64,000 nt of DNA from contig NZ_UGOZ01000001.1 in the NCBI RefSeq assembly GCF_900452865.1, positions 2,945,001 to 3,009,000 of the forward strand, read 5' to 3'. The notes under the pieces are model-generated. The model searched no databases. It was given only the letters and a program-made list of their open reading frames with translations, and was not told the origin of the DNA. The position numbers and the translations under genes were made by a program. The first letter of the stretch is position 1. Every line of letters starts with the position of its first letter. The stretch comes from Legionella taurinensis. GTDB taxonomy: Bacteria > Pseudomonadota > Gammaproteobacteria > Legionellales > Legionellaceae. Positions 63,080 through 64,000 of this stretch are shown here, in pieces.

Positions 63080-63880
63080 TTAATCACTCCCCGGGCAATG
63101 GGAGCGAATAAATTGCATAAGCTGCGCAAAAAAATCCTTATCCCACAAATTATTATGATCTTTATCTGCAAATTCAATCAATTTTTTAGGTTCTTTGGCT
63201 TTTTTATACAAAACCTGAGCCTGTTCAAAGGGCACAATCCGGTCTAAACGCCCATGCAGAATAAGCAGTGGCGCACCAATGCGGTCAATCCGGGATAAGG
63301 AATCGAACTTATCCCAGGGCGGCAGCAGAATCCAGGGATAATGAAATCGAGCCACCGCTGTCATGGAGGTGTAGGGGGATTGCAGAATCACGGCGCAAAC
63401 GCGGTATTGTTCAGCCAATTTGGTCGCGACACCGCTGCCTAAGGATTCGCCATAAAGAACCACCTTATCGCTGGTCACGCCTTCGTTGAGTAAAAAAGTC
63501 ATCGCCGCCTCGCCATCGCGGTACAGGCCAGCCTCCCCCGGGCTTCCAGGATTACCGCCATAGCCGCGGTATTCCAGCAGCAAAACCCCGTATCCGGCAT
63601 CTAAAAACCCTGTCACCAGCGGCATGCGAAAACCAATATGCCCAGCATTACCATGTAAATAGAGAATGGTTGGTTTTCCCGTCGCCGCTTTTTTGTACCA
63701 CGAGTTTAACTGAAGGCCATCCGGTGTGCTTAATTTAACATCCTGCATCGTTTGTGCATGGAAATGCTGTCGACTTGGCATTTGTTTTGCTGGAAAATAC
63801 ATAAGATGCCGCTGTAAAAAATACAGAAGCAACATAAGCAGAGTGAACACAAAGGCAAGCGCCCAAAGAAACTGTTTCAT
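63080..63880 (-). CDS. membrane-anchored alpha/beta hydrolase (ABHD12/13-like)
   Basis: This 266-aa protein has one N-terminal membrane segment (FLWALAFVFTLLMLLLYFL) followed by an alpha/beta hydrolase. LYLHGNAGHIGF is the oxyanion loop, YGESLGSG holds the nucleophile Ser, GRLDRIVPF the acid, and DKDHNNLW the histidine. The arrangement resembles ABHD13-type hydrolases, which act on lipids or small esters. The catalytic domain probably faces the periplasm. Confidence 0.88.
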   Translation of the reverse strand: MKQFLWALAFVFTLLMLLLYFLQRHLMYFPAKQMPSRQHFHAQTMQDVKLSTPDGLQLNSWYKKAATGKPTILYLHGNAGHIGFRMPLVTGFLDAGYGVLLLEYRGYGGNPGSPGEAGLYRDGEAAMTFLLNEGVTSDKVVLYGESLGSGVATKLAEQYRVCAVILQSPYTSMTAVARFHYPWILLPPWDKFDSLSRIDRIGAPLLILHGRLDRIVPFEQAQVLYKKAKEPKKLIEFADKDHNNLWDKDFFAQLMQFIRSHCPGSD

Positions 63881-63978
63881 TATTGCGTCATTAGAAGGCG
63901 AAGTCCTCTACTTTAAAGCAGGGTCTCCATTCAAACAATACACGACCCGGGAGACACTGTACCCAGCAAGGAGATGGT

Positions 63979-64000
63979 ATGGACCGTGTGCGGGAAGAAG
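63979..64000 (+). CDS. start of an unidentified gene (3' partial)
   Basis: An ATG at 63979 follows AAGGAG with five-base spacing and opens a frame (MDRVREE) that runs off the window. Only seven residues are visible, so no identity can be given. Confidence 0.35.

Noticed and set aside
1-64000. CRISPR array, tRNA, rRNA, insertion sequence or prophage
   Set aside because: No spaced direct repeats, cloverleaf-like segments, transposase or integrase motifs were seen on either strand; read by eye only.

Overview
The window reads as chromosomal DNA of a Legionella-type gammaproteobacterium, probably not L. pneumophila itself. The evidence is moderate GC, a gammaproteobacterial housekeeping set, and several large proteins with no recognisable relatives. 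One encoded protein carries a eukaryote-like OTU cysteine-protease site, as found in Dot/Icm effectors. No rRNA, tRNA, CRISPR array, transposase or prophage gene was seen. The placement rests on protein-family recognition alone; no search was run.

Layout. 1-8.6 kb: the end of a DM9/DUF3421 protein with a cysteine-rich repeat tail; the compact minus-strand operon lptD-surA-pdxA-folA; the divergent peptidoglycan-recycling pair amgK-murU; and an unrecognised 256-aa protein. 8.7-16.2 kb: fadE and a 1654-aa membrane-segment protein that is a candidate secreted effector. 16.4-23.4 kb: a small unknown gene, a half-size ChrA and ppk; then epmB facing efp (EF-P and the enzyme for its lysine modification); then a 523-aa unknown and a Tyr-rich lipoprotein. 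23.4-30.5 kb: a Gdx/SugE exporter, small hydrophilic proteins, yajQ, trhO, a truncated DUF2165 gene, an rlmM-like methyltransferase, eamA and small secreted proteins.

30.5-38.7 kb: a membrane-anchored bacterial alpha-2-macroglobulin with an intact thioester motif, divergent from pbpC. 38.8-41.3 kb: an 819-aa unknown. 41.4-43.8 kb: a likely stress cassette with a small disordered protein, a double BON protein, a PRC-barrel protein, a 27-aa membrane peptide and a membrane protein. 43.9-48.4 kb: a YbdK-type ligase, a di-haem protein, a GT9 glycosyltransferase, a 50-aa protein and a HEPN-like protein. 48.5-54.4 kb: a tRNA-dihydrouridine synthase, a PTR1/FolM-type pteridine reductase, a MidA-type methyltransferase, an atypical PTPS homologue, priA and a thioesterase. 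54.5-64 kb: mostly metabolic genes (methyltransferase, glutamine amidotransferase, lone receiver, rpiA, poxB, a cystathionine beta-synthase type enzyme), an OTU-type protease and an alpha/beta hydrolase.

The points most worth pursuing are these: the PTPS homologue, which keeps its zinc histidines but has lost the usual Cys and Asp-His catalytic residues and sits by a pteridine reductase; the OTU protein; the large unknown proteins; and the untracked 27-aa membrane peptide, whose ribosome site directly follows a perfect 14-bp hairpin.
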